From a virus: a stretch of DNA of 59,723 bases. The DNA lies in IMG/VR virus record IMGVR_UViG_3300042372_000620, positions 1 through 59,723 of that record; one strand, given 5' to 3'. The position numbers and the translations under genes were made by a program. A model generated the notes under the pieces. That model saw only the letters and a list, made by a program, of their open reading frames with translations. It made no database searches and was not told the origin of the DNA. Positions 8,866-21,100 of this stretch are shown piece after piece (the stretch's first letter is position 1; each line of letters starts with the position of its first letter).

Positions 8866-10149
8866 TTACTCCCATATAAAAACTGTGGTTCTTGTTTTTT
8901 TACCAGCAGCAATGTTTCTTTGTACATTGTCAGATTCGATTATATAATCAGCATCTGGAGCATATTCTAGCGTATTTAATGTGGGATCAGTAAGAGAAAC
9001 AGCTTCTATTGTTACAGTTTTTGTATGAACTTTTTTTATACTAATATCTTGAAATAGTGGTCCTTTTCCCCCATATATTGTTTGATGTGTTACATATGTA
9101 TCTGGTGGATTAGCTTCTGGACCCATTTGTGTTATATTTACCTTTCTAGTTTTTGATCCATCTGCTGGTTTAGGATAATCTTCTATTTGATAATCGTAAC
9201 TAATTATTCCTTTAATCTGATCATGAGTTTCTGATGTTGATAAAATTGTAACATCTTCATAATCTGCGATTATTCCATCCTTAACAGTTTCCCACAAATC
9301 AGATGCTGGACCATATCTATCATTATCTCCACCGTTTAATCCTGTTATAGTTCCACTGATTGAAGTTGTTCCCCTAAAAGAATTAGAGTCGTTCTTTTCT
9401 GTTATTGTTTGATCATGACTTGCTAATGCAGATTCTCCACTAGCTGGATCATGATATGATAATTCAACATCAGCAGAAACTTCACCAGTTAATACATTTA
9501 ACCTATAAGACAACTTTCTATTGTGTGCATTGCTAAATGTTCCATCAGTAGCACCACTTATATCATTTGGTATTGTATCGGCTATGTTTGCATCGACTTT
9601 TGCTTTGGCTTTTTTCCATCCAGCAGTCCATCCACTAGCATCTTTTATGTCTTTACATTTTGCAGAAATTTTATGAGATACTTTTGTAAACCTTTTATCT
9701 TCATCATTTATTTCTACAGTCCAAGACTCATCAAAATTTAAGTTTATCTCATCTTTTGATGGAACTTTTACCCCATTATATGTAAATGAATCAGCTTCCA
9801 TTTCAATGGTGTAATCTGAATAATCAACCCAAGTTCCTTCATCAAAAGAAACAGATTTTATCCTACCGCTACAAGAAAATGTGCCAGTTCCATTCCTAGA
9901 TGTAAATGAAAAGTCTTTTGTTTCACCATCTGAACTATACGCACACTTTGAATTTATGGTTTGTTGTTGTCCGAGTATCCAAGTGTGTTTTGTAGCATTT
10001 TTTGCACTTTGAGAAGCTACTATTTTTCCTTTTACAGATATGTTAAAAAGATACTTTGATAGCTTTCCACTTGTCAAAAACTCTGTTTGTTGAGATACGC
10101 TTACTGATTGTATTGGGTCTAATTGTAAGCCATTGAAAATTGCTGGCAT
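8866..10149 (-). CDS. Tail protein, paralogue B of a tandem pair
   Basis: A 427-residue protein starting at ATG 10149 after a GAGG ribosome site, with three bases between it and its paralogue. It shares N-terminal, central and C-terminal patterns with the next gene: F-x3-G-K-x2-K-Y-L-F near residue 25, DYTIEMEADSF, DESWTVEI, RFTKVSHKI, and GPLFQDISIKK near the end. It is rich in Asp, Ser and Thr, with no membrane segment. The pair most likely arose by gene duplication and then diverged strongly. The genomic position just after the tape measure and LamG genes points to the distal tail. The exact role is unknown. Confidence 0.75.
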   Translation of the reverse strand: MPAIFNGLQLDPIQSVSVSQQTEFLTSGKLSKYLFNISVKGKIVASQSAKNATKHTWILGQQQTINSKCAYSSDGETKDFSFTSRNGTGTFSCSGRIKSVSFDEGTWVDYSDYTIEMEADSFTYNGVKVPSKDEINLNFDESWTVEINDEDKRFTKVSHKISAKCKDIKDASGWTAGWKKAKAKVDANIADTIPNDISGATDGTFSNAHNRKLSYRLNVLTGEVSADVELSYHDPASGESALASHDQTITEKNDSNSFRGTTSISGTITGLNGGDNDRYGPASDLWETVKDGIIADYEDVTILSTSETHDQIKGIISYDYQIEDYPKPADGSKTRKVNITQMGPEANPPDTYVTHQTIYGGKGPLFQDISIKKVHTKTVTIEAVSLTDPTLNTLEYAPDADYIIESDNVQRNIAAGKKTRTTVFIWE

Positions 10150-10150
10150 T

Positions 10151-12130
10151 TTATACCTCGTCTACTTTTATGTACATGTCCATATCGGCAAAGTGGTTTG
10201 TGTAAAAACTAAGCCCATGTATATATAAATACAGTTTATTGTCTGCTCCTACTACAACATTTGGAATGCTTAAATTAACAGAAGAATTTAAATTGTCGTG
10301 CCCTTTTTGAAATAAGTCCACATAATTATTTAAGGATGCTTTACCTTCTGTAAATAAATTCATAATATTTGCATAATGTTCATTATCTCTAGATACAAAC
10401 AAGTCTATTTGCCCATTATTTGGCAGATAACCCTGAGATGTTCCAGTTCCTTCTATGTAAAGTGTTTTCTCTATGGTTTTTCCCAAAATGTCATTAAACA
10501 ATGTTAGATTTAAATAATTTTCAATATTTTTCTTAATTGTTAAAGATTGTGTATACAAGCTCATACCACTAGAAAGATCACCTATTAATGGAACTTCCAT
10601 ATATAAATTTAGACTTTGCTGTTCAGAGCTTCTAACAAAAAGATTCATTCCTCTATAAAATATTCTTACTGCCTCATCGCCTTGCATATAAAGGTTTGTT
10701 TTGCCATTGAAAGCTATTCTTTTTGGTCCACTAATATAAAGAGGCAACATTTTTTGCGGATCTTGTTTTAAAAACAATTGCATTTTGTCATCAACTATGC
10801 ATTTTACAAACATAGTTAAATTTGATTGCATGTTTGAAATTATAAATAATGGCATTGAATTTTCTGGAAATGATTTAGTGAACAACCTTCTGATTCTTGT
10901 GCTTCTTCCAGCACCTTCTATGAACAATGTTGATGTATTTGAATAAGCACCTCTAACATATAGATTTTTTAAAGAAGTATTTTTAGCATTTGATTTAACA
11001 AACAAACTTAATGCAGAGATAGGGTTTGACTTTAAAAACATCGTCATGGTTTTAATATAATCTTTATTTCCATGAGTAAATAAGCTTACATTATTTTCTT
11101 CTGCGTTTTTAATAAACAATGAAACATTTGGTATTCCAACATTTATTGAGTCCAAAAAATAAATTAGTGAAAAGCTGTCACTTATGGCAGGAGTTATACA
11201 TGGGTTTGTAAACCTTAAAGTAAAATCTCCACCTGGATATATTTTTAAATTTGAAAATGTTGCTATACCATCTACGGCTTGAACCATAGTTGTACCAACA
11301 AATGTTCCTGTTCCAGTATATATTTCTGCTGTAACTCGTAAATTAGAAGAAGTTACTACTTGATTGTAAGCATCTCTAACCTCTATGACTGTAGCACCTA
11401 AAGCAACATTGGTGTAAGTGCCTGTTGGTTGAGTAGTTATGACTAATTGTGTTTCAGTAGTTATCTCATTACAGTAGATAGTTTGTATTTGTGCTATTTC
11501 TGTAGAATCAATTGCTTCGTCATATATTCTTAAATCATCTAATTGATAGCCACTAGAGGTGTTGGTTATAAAAAATAAATTTGTATTATCAACTATTCTC
11601 TCTGTGCTAAACGGTATTGAATAATCTAATGTGTCTGGACTTGGTGTTGTGCCATCAAAAAAAAGATCTTGTTGTGTTCCATTTAAGGCTAAAGATAATG
11701 GTTCAGTTGGGCCTTTATAAACAATTATTATGTTTGTAAACTGTTGATTAAAATCATTAGCACCTAATTTTATTAAAGCTACTCCAGAATCAAAACCATT
11801 ATTAAATCCAACACTTAAACTATTTGTTGATGTTTTTATTGAAATGTAAAATCTTGTATCTCCACCACCGTATATCTGAAATATAATGTCTTCTTCAACA
11901 CTTTTTACCCAAAAAGATATTGTCCAAGGAGCATCTACAGTTGATGGTAATGGGTTTGATTGTGTAAACACACCACTAGTTAATGGGCCATGATAGCCAT
12001 CTTGAAAGTTTAAACATTTTTGAACTAGCCCATCAACAAATGTGACAAGACCTCTAGTATTAGAAAAATCTAAGTTTCCTATACTATCATTCAAGTCGCC
12101 ATTGAATTTCCACTGATGCGTTAATGGCAT
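10151..12130 (-). CDS. LamG-like tail protein with Ig-like domain and LF-repeat solenoid
   Basis: A 659-residue protein with three visible parts. Residues about 1-215 have the pattern of a LamG/concanavalin-A-like sandwich: HQWKFNGDLNDSIGN at the start, PWTISFWVKS, and YQLDDLRIYDEAI near the end. Residues about 225-325 look like an invasin/Big-type Ig-like domain (ITTQPTGTYTNVALG, then EVRDAYNQVV). From about 330 to the end, short units with the core [MLN]-x-L-F-[IVT]-x-[GKS] recur about every 14-25 residues (VSLFIKN, TMFLKSN, LSLFVKS, LNLYMEV, IDLFVSR, MNLFTEG), which suggests a beta solenoid or filament. LamG folds often bind sugars, so a receptor-binding or side-fibre role is likely. ATG 12130 follows GAGGGC and abuts the tape measure gene. 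Confidence 0.8.
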   Translation of the reverse strand: MPLTHQWKFNGDLNDSIGNLDFSNTRGLVTFVDGLVQKCLNFQDGYHGPLTSGVFTQSNPLPSTVDAPWTISFWVKSVEEDIIFQIYGGGDTRFYISIKTSTNSLSVGFNNGFDSGVALIKLGANDFNQQFTNIIIVYKGPTEPLSLALNGTQQDLFFDGTTPSPDTLDYSIPFSTERIVDNTNLFFITNTSSGYQLDDLRIYDEAIDSTEIAQIQTIYCNEITTETQLVITTQPTGTYTNVALGATVIEVRDAYNQVVTSSNLRVTAEIYTGTGTFVGTTMVQAVDGIATFSNLKIYPGGDFTLRFTNPCITPAISDSFSLIYFLDSINVGIPNVSLFIKNAEENNVSLFTHGNKDYIKTMTMFLKSNPISALSLFVKSNAKNTSLKNLYVRGAYSNTSTLFIEGAGRSTRIRRLFTKSFPENSMPLFIISNMQSNLTMFVKCIVDDKMQLFLKQDPQKMLPLYISGPKRIAFNGKTNLYMQGDEAVRIFYRGMNLFVRSSEQQSLNLYMEVPLIGDLSSGMSLYTQSLTIKKNIENYLNLTLFNDILGKTIEKTLYIEGTGTSQGYLPNNGQIDLFVSRDNEHYANIMNLFTEGKASLNNYVDLFQKGHDNLNSSVNLSIPNVVVGADNKLYLYIHGLSFYTNHFADMDMYIKVDEV

Positions 12131-12131
12131 T

Positions 12132-15100
12132 TTATGCCCTCATTTGATCATTATTGTTGTCTTCAATTGCTGAACGAATCATTCCTGCAACATTAGTTGT
12201 TATACCAGACAATGATTGTTGTATTGCTGCTAGTACGCTTGGGGTATTAAAGCTTACATTCAATGATAATGGTGCAATAGCCAAGTTTATTGTTTTTGGT
12301 ACACGATCTAGTGCAGATGCTAGATTGTTGACTGCTCTTTCAAAAGCAAGACTACTAGAGTACATTGCTGATGATGAGCTATTCATTAGTGATCCAACTT
12401 TATCAATTAATGACATTGATGATGTTATTGTACCAGCAGCTTGTCCAAAAGATGTTCCTAATTGTATTACAGCCGAACTCACAAGTCCTGCTACACCTTG
12501 TAAATTTTCGGATGCAGATTGAAGTATTTTAAAATCAACACCTAAAATTGGTCCACTTCCAGAATTAGAACTACCAGTTCCATTTTGATAATAACCAACT
12601 TTTCCACCTTTAGCATAATTGTTTACTCTATCTAAAAATGCAGTTCCAACTCTATCTACTGCTGGTTTACTTACAACAAACTCTCCTGGTGTTAACATAG
12701 CTGGTTGAGTATCAGTGGTTGAGCCACCGTTGGCAAAAAATCTTCTTGGCTGATTATAGTGCGACATTCTTGCATTTTTAATAGTATCTAAAGCTGTAGC
12801 TGCTGCCACATCTGTATTGTTTACCGATAGGTTTCCTAAACCTTTAGTTTGTATTGAAGATATTGCCTGTTGAGCTATGCCCACATTACTTCCTGGAGTA
12901 TCAGCAAGGCTTCCCATTGCTAATGCTTTGTTAGCACTAACGCCTTGGAATGTTTGATTTCCAGCCTTACTAAAACCAAGTTCATTCATATAGTCTTTAA
13001 GACTTACTTTATCAGCGGGTGGTCCACCAATTAATCCAGATATGTATCTGCTTCCAACATCGGACATTTGATAACCACCAATTGGCCCTCTGGAAATTTC
13101 TCTATTGTTAAGAATATCTTCGAAAGCCCAATCTTCGAGTGCGAATTTTGTAACACCAGCCATTTTTGGTGAGCCATATCGAGAATCAGATAACGCATTT
13201 AGTCCACCAAGATAATCAGGAATTGCATTTCTACCGCTAAAAGAAGTAGAACCATAGCCATCACCACCAAATTCTTTTGAGTGTTTTGGTCCATAGAAAC
13301 TATTGTAAGTGTATCTTCCATATCCTGGCTTGTTTAAAAATCCTGATCTATCTGCTGCATAATTAGCCAAATTATTAAGAGTGTTTGCGTTACTTCTAGG
13401 GTTAAAGTTTTTAGAGGCTAAATAACCCTGTGCCCCTATATCAAAGTCTGTCCTTTGTCTTCCACGAGAGTTAATGTATCCTCTGCCTGGAGATTGTCCA
13501 GAAAGCCTAGCATAGTATGGGTTTATAGCTTGAAGATCACCACCACGATATAAGTACTTTACCGCCCCACCACTGTTAAGATTTTGCAAGAGAGGGAGAT
13601 TAGCAGCAGTTGCCCTAGCATTAACTACATACTCACCAGGAGATAGTATTGCTGGTACAGTATCACTGCCCTTTGCGACAAAGAAGGATGGGTCAGGGTT
13701 TGGAGCACTGCTTGGAACAATACCGCCAGAGGCCATAGCTATTGGTTGATCTAAATTATTTTCTTTAGCACCAATCCAATTGTATTTTATACTCTTGTTT
13801 TTTTCAAAATAGTCATATATGTTTTTTGAAACCACTTCTTCTTTCTCTGGAATATTTAAATCTTTTTTTATTTTATCTTTATCATATTTAAAGAAGTCCT
13901 CTTTGGTTTGTACATTTCCATCATTAGAACTATATTGCAATGCATCAAATTTTGTGTTGAATAAATTGTTGTTGAAGAATGGAACTATTGCAGTAAGTTT
14001 TTTACCAAAGTCTTTGCTAAATTGTTCTAATATTAAAGCATTTTCTTTTTGTCTTTTTTCAATTTCAATATTTTGATATTGTGGCAATAGGCCAGCATAT
14101 TTTATTTCTTCCACACCATAATTTCTATCTTTATAATATTTTTTCTGATTTATATTTTTCATTAATTTAACATAATTTAGCAAATCTGTTTTTGTTGCAT
14201 CTTCCTCATAAGACCCATTAAATAATTCGTTTTCAATATTTTTTTGTAAATTTTTTCTTTTTTCCTTATCTGTATCTATTTTTCTTGGTTCTGCTCCCTC
14301 TAATCCGTCAACTGTATAAGTTGGTTCCATTAAATTAGAAACTTCTTTATATGTTTGATTTATATAGTCATCAAGTCTTCTTCTTTGAATTGGTAATACA
14401 TAAAGTCCACCTTTTTGTTTTTTTAGTTTTTCACTTGCACTTAATATTGTTTGACCTTCTAAGTTTTCAAGATTTGCAGTAGTTTTTATATTTTGAGCCA
14501 ACTGTTCTAGCTTTAAATTTTTTCTAAAAACATCATAATTTGTATTTAAATCTTTTATAGAATATTCTTGATCATCTGGCATCTTAACACCAAGTGATTT
14601 TGCTATTTCTACTATTTTTTGTTCATTTTGATCGTCAAACAATATTTTTGGTCCAAGCTCTTCAATATTTAATATGTTTTTATCTTGTTTAAACAATCTT
14701 CCAAATATTGCACTTTTATCATAGTCGTTTATTTTTTCAACATCACCTTTTCCAAGTTTTTTCAAAATGAAATCTGTGGCTGCATTTTTTGATTCATATT
14801 TTTCTCTGATTTTATTAAGTTGTCCTTCACTTGCCCCACTTTTTTGCAAAGGAGTTATTTCTGAGATAAACGACTCTGGCATTCCTCTCTCGCCTTTGCC
14901 TTTGTCATCTTTTAACTTTTCAAAAAGTATTGCATCTTCTATTGATGTATAGGGGTTTTCATTAAGATATCTTTGATTTTTTAAATCTCCATATCTCCTA
15001 TCCGTTACTATTCCATAAGATTCAATTTCATCAGAAAAGTTGTTGAAAAACAAAGATGGGTTTTCTTTGAGTAATTTTGTGTATAATGTATCATCCTTGT

Positions 15101-18100
15101 CATCAAAAAAAGCAGCATTGTCGGAACCCATACCTCTAGCATCAAACCTTGGTTGTAAATACTTTCTTAGTGTTTTAGCCTCATCGTTTTTTCTTAGTTT
15201 TAAATTTCTAGCATATGTATCTCTTAAAAATTTATAAGAAGCAATTAAAAATCCGGCTGCACCACCAAGTAATGTGCCACCAGGAATAGGAATAGCACTT
15301 CCAGCAAGTGCTCCAGCAGCTATTGTTCCAAGATAAGAAGCTCCTTGTCCAGCAAGTGTTGTATCAGCATCGCTTTCTCCAAGTATTAAACTTGAACTTT
15401 CATATTTTTTCTTGTCGTATAGATTTGCAATTTCTGGAAAAACTGTTCCATAATTTTCAACAACAGATTTAATTTGACCTTGATTTTTGTTAGTGGTCAG
15501 AGCCGTTCCTATTTTTTCTAAGTCAGTAGCTGTTTGAGGCAGAAATGCTAATCCTAAAGGTCCAGCAAATGGAGCTACTTTTGGTATTCTTGTAAGACCT
15601 TCAAACAGAGGTATAAGTGCTGCTGAAGTTAATGCTTCTGCACCCAACTTTTTCTTAATTTCACTTGGATCAACACCATTCATATAATCAACAATTGATG
15701 TTTTAACGAGTGGCAATGCTATTTGTGCATAAGTGCCATATTTTTGTATTGTTTTTCCACCATCGATCATATTGAATTTTGAACTATTGCCAATTATAGT
15801 TTTAGAGTTATTGTTTGCTCTAATTAGTTGATTGTTTGTTTCCACAAAACTTGCTTTATTTTTTTCTCTTACTCGTTGGACAGCTTTCATTATTTCATTA
15901 ATTTTTCTACCTTTTGCAATATCTGGAAATTGATTTTGTACTTGAGCCATTTCACTTGGAGTGACACCGTTTTTTTCTAAAATTTGTCTAACAGTTTTTG
16001 GTGCTTCAACAGGTGCATTGTTTTTTGCTGCTGGTTCTGCTTTAGCTGCTTCAGTTGCTTTTGCTGTTTCAGCTTTTGCTGCTGCTTCTGCTGCTATTTG
16101 TTCTGGTGTTGGTGGTAGTGGTCCAACTAATTCTGATGGTGGTACTTTGCTTGGTTGAACACCAGTTCTTCCCTCTGTTGTTGTTGGAACAACTGTTCCT
16201 TTTCCTGCATCATTTAGATTTGGTTTATTGCCTGTTGTTACATCAACTTTTGGTGGTACTTTGCTTGGTTCAGTTTTATTTGTTATATCTGTTTTTACTG
16301 GATCTGGTTTTAAACCATATATCTCTTTTGGAATTTCTTTAGGAATGCCAAGATTTTTTTCGGCTTTTACTTCATCTGGTTTTATATTAAATACATCCCG
16401 AACTTTTTTTTCCACTTTCACTTGAACTTTTCCAGCTTTTACTTCACCATCTGGTTTTATTCCAATTACATTTTTATTTTTTGCTGCGTTTTGTCTTTCT
16501 ATTTCTTTATTAGCATTTTCTATTCTTTTTCTTGCACCTTCTGCTCTTTTAAAACCTTCTACTTCTTGTAAAGCTATATTTTCTAATCTAATGACCTCTC
16601 TTGCTTGAGCAAGCGATATTGCTCTTTGTTGTTCTGCACTTTTTATGTTTCGAAAAATGGCTGCTCTTTTAGCATATTCTATTTTTTTAGCTTGAATTTG
16701 TTCTACTGATAATCCTTCTGTTCTAAAATTAGCAGTGGCAGCATTTTCTCTTGCGTTGTAAATCTGATTTGCTAAAAGATAAGGGTTTCTGGATTGAATT
16801 TCCGCTATTACATTACCAGGAATTGGTGTTTCTCTAGTTAATTTAAGAGGTTTAAGCCCATTTTTAGAAATTAATTTTCTTTCACCATATCTAGCATCCA
16901 ATTCATTTTGTAAAAACTTGTTGGCATCTGCCTTATACTTTTCTTTTGAAAGTTGTAACTCATTAGGTTTACCCTCTGTAGATTTTTGTGAAGCAGTAAC
17001 CATTCTTGTTTTTATGTCATTGGCAATATCCAATGCAATTTTTTTAGTTATTGGTTGTGCAATAGGACTTTCTAAAAATCTTGAGGTTTTTTTAAGTGTG
17101 GCTTTTATTATGTTTTCTGGAACTTTTTTACTCTTTAAAAATTCGTAAATATTATTATTGGTACTATTTTTAATTGGTTTTTCTATTACAACTGGTTTTG
17201 CTTCGTTTGTTTTTGGTTTTGGTATTTCTGAATCTAATGGTGCTGTTAACTGATCTGCCTCATACATAGTTACAAATCTGTTTTGATCAAGCGGACTTAA
17301 TTTTTTAAATTCATTTACAAAATCTTGCTTGTTTGCAGCAATATTATTATTTGTTTTATCGTTTACAATTCTATTAAATCTTTCTGTTTGTGCTTGTTCT
17401 CTATATTTTTTAGGAAGATTTTTATTTTCATATATTTTTTTAAGGTCGCTTAAATTTAAATCTTTTATTTGTTTCATTGAAACATTTTTATTTCGTTCAA
17501 AATTAGAAAGATCATTAATTACTTTTTCAACTTTAATAGGATTATTTGATGTTTCTGAAACAACTGGATTTGTTGAAACTTCTGAAGTTGGTTTTCCTGC
17601 TCTTTCATCCAATATTTTTTGTAAAACAGCCCTCATTTGTGGAGTGGTATCTGGACTTTTTATACTAGCTTCTATTTGATTGGTTGGAATATTTTTACCC
17701 CAATCTACTCCACCAGCTTTATTCATTGGTATTTCGTCTGATTTGCCAATACCAATACTTTTTATAATATTTGACTGAAGCTCACCACTGTTAAAATCGC
17801 CAACAATATTACCAATACCCTTGACAGTATTTACGCCAAACTTACCAATACCTTTACCAAGACGACCAAAAAATCCAGCAAATGGTACATTTCTAGTAAC
17901 TATACCTTTATTAGTTGTGTCTTTTATAAAAGACTCATATGTTTTTACTAAACTTTTTCCTTCTTCGGTATACTTTAAATTTTTAATCATTATCATTCTG
18001 TCGGCTGCACTTCCTTTCCTATATTTTTTTTGAGCATCTACATCATCTGGAAATAAACCAGCTATTTTTTGATTAGTTCTATATCTTGATGCTAAAGCAA

Positions 18101-21100
18101 CAGTACCAACAGCAGCAAAAGGAGAAGCAATATACCCTGCCATAATAGCATTTTCCCAAAACTTTTCATTTGCTTGTATAGCTTTCAAATCGTTATCAGC
18201 TTTTATTTGTTCTTCTGTTGATTCATATCCTGGTATTACAATTGAATCACTATCTTTGGCTTTAATTGCTTCTTGTCCATATGATTTTCCAGTAGAACCA
18301 AATAAAGATGCTGCTGCAACTAATCCTGCACCTATAGATTTTTTAGGATTTAAAAGACCAGCACCAACAAATGCTTTTGCATTAATGTAGGACTTACCAG
18401 CTACTTCACTTATGGATGATGTTTTTTTACCTGCTCTTGTCAAAAATTCTTTAAAAAGTTCTGCCTCTTTACCTTTACCAGCCCCTGATAAAAGACCATC
18501 TATTGGAATCTGACCTTTATTTCCTTGTAAATCTTTAAGGGCTTGTGCATGAAATCCTAATGCATCTTTACCTAAAATTGGGTTAGCACCATAAGCATTG
18601 GCTGCTTTTTGATTAGATAAAAAACTTATCATTCTTTTTAATGAAGCTGCTGGACTTTTTTCTTCAACAATTCTAGCGTGTGTTTCAGCAACTGTTCTTG
18701 TTGGTTTAAACAAGTTCTCAAGCGTGTCTAATCCAAGAGATCCAAATATTGAATTTTTAAGCTTGGCTCCAGGTTTTTCAGCAGCATATGTAAGAGCATG
18801 ACCACCAAATTCATGCCTAGTGGTTTTTCGTGACGATTGGGGCTGGACTGGTCCAGCTTCACCTCGTATTAAAGTTACTGCTGTGTCTCTTTTTATATTG
18901 TAAAACCCTCTTGTGCTCTCAAGTTGTTCTGGATTTTTTTCTAATGTAGGCAGAATATCTTGAAACATCTGCATTTTTTTCATAACTCTTCTATCTGGTC
19001 CAACATCTTCTGCTGGTTTACTTAAAATTCTTGAAAATTGATTAGCTATTCGTTCTCCAAGGTAGTGTCTTGCTCTTTCTAAAAGATATTCAGTGCCCCT
19101 TGTTGCTACGCCAGTTGTGTTAAGTGGGTCCATCCTTTTAATTTTAAGATTACCTGGACCACTATCATTATTCCTAAAAGTTTGTAATATGTTTTGAACA
19201 CCTGGTTTAGATGAATTTCTCATAAACTCATCTGCTTCACTCATACCTCCCAAGCTTAAATAACTAACCTTACCCCCGCCATTCATATGATCTAAAAGAC
19301 CCTTATTCTTTTTAGCTTTATCTGCACCAACAATAAATTCTCCAGATTGAACCATAGCTGGAGTTTTACGACCAGCTTGACCGCCCTTAGAAAAACCTAA
19401 CACTGGAAAATTTTCATCCGCAAGATCAAATCCAAATGTATCACTAAATTTTTTATTTTCTCCAAACTGTACTGGAGCACCATATACTAATAAGCCTTGA
19501 AAAAATGGGTCTAATTTTGCCCTTCTTCTATAATATTCTTTGCTATTTCCTTGTGCATCTTTTGCTGTTACATCAAAAACACTTTGATTAGCATTAATAT
19601 TAGTGTTTTTTTGTTGTTGTGTTAAATCACCACGAATGTACTTGTCTGTAATTCCAGTAATCCACTGATAATGAACTGGTTTAATATTTAATGGCATTCC
19701 AAATATAGCTTTTTTATTTAAAGCTTCTTTTTGTTGCGGATTTAAATTATTTGTTTTTAACCCTGCGGTTGTTATATCTTTAATTGGAGTCCAAGGTTCA
19801 TCAAACGCAGGAGAAACTATTGCACTTGCAATAAACTGTCCACCCTGATAAGGAATATTCGTAAGATTACTATCTCCAGCTTGTATTCTCAAAGAGTTAT
19901 TTAAAGCATTTCTTCTCCAAGAACCTCTAAGGTTTCCAAATTTTTGTAATATAGCAAGATCAACCCTTCTTTGTCTTTCATCATCTATAATTCTTTTTAA
20001 TTCAACTGCATTAACAGCAACACCAGCACCAGCAGGACCACCAACAAAAGCACCGCCAGCCAAATATTTAACAGCACCGCCATCATTCATTGCTTTTGTA
20101 GGTTTAACTGTTCCACCGCCATTTAAGGCTTGTAGCAAAGGAAGATTTTCAGATGTTGCTTTTGCGTTAACCACATATTCGCCATCATTCAACATAGCTG
20201 GTATTGTATCTGGACCTATTGGCTTAAATACTTTTGGATCTGCACCAACTATCGCAGAAGAATGGGTTACCATACCGCCAGTGCTTAATCTCGCTGGTGC
20301 AAATGGTATACCTTGTGGTCTAACAAGATTGTTTTGTGCAACTGGTGGATTTGCCACTTGTGGTGGTGCAATAGCATTTACATTTTGAGCATTTGGTACT
20401 GGAGGTTTTGGTTTTCCTAAAGCTGCTATTTGAATATTTAATGCTGCTATTTGTGTTGTTGCTGCTGTTGTTTGTGCTTCAAGAATACCCATTTGAGCAG
20501 TAAATTGTGTGCCAATAACATTGCCAAGCCTTTTTACATCTTCAGTAGCTTGTGTAAAAGCAGCACCAGTAACATTATTTTTAATTAAATCTGTTACAAA
20601 ACCACCAACACCACCCTTAGTAGGATCTTGATCTTTAGCTATATCTCTATTGCCTTTTTGATCAGTAGTAATTTTAAGACCTAATGATCCAGCTAAATTT
20701 CCTTGAACTTGTTCTTGTTCTGCTCGAAGAGTAGCAAGCCTCTTACCAATAGCAGCAGTTATTATTGATGCTAATTGTGTAGAATCTGTACCACCTTTAT
20801 TAGCAGCTTGTATTTCTTCAGATAGTTTGCCTAAGTCAATATTGGCAGTTTGAACAGCTTTATTTTGAGCAAGTGCCGATGGTAACTTAGCAGCAAGATT
20901 ACCGCCAGCCAAAGCGTTAATTGCTATAGCTGTACTATCTTTTCCAACCCCTGGTTGTAATTCTGCTATCTTTTTTCTTTCTTCTTCAGCAAGCAAGAAA
21001 GAAGTTATGTCTTTGGTTTTTGGCCTTATCTTATTGTTGTAATAAGCTTGACCACCACCAACCTCTTTATTTTGTATAGCAAGTGCATCTAATGGATTAA

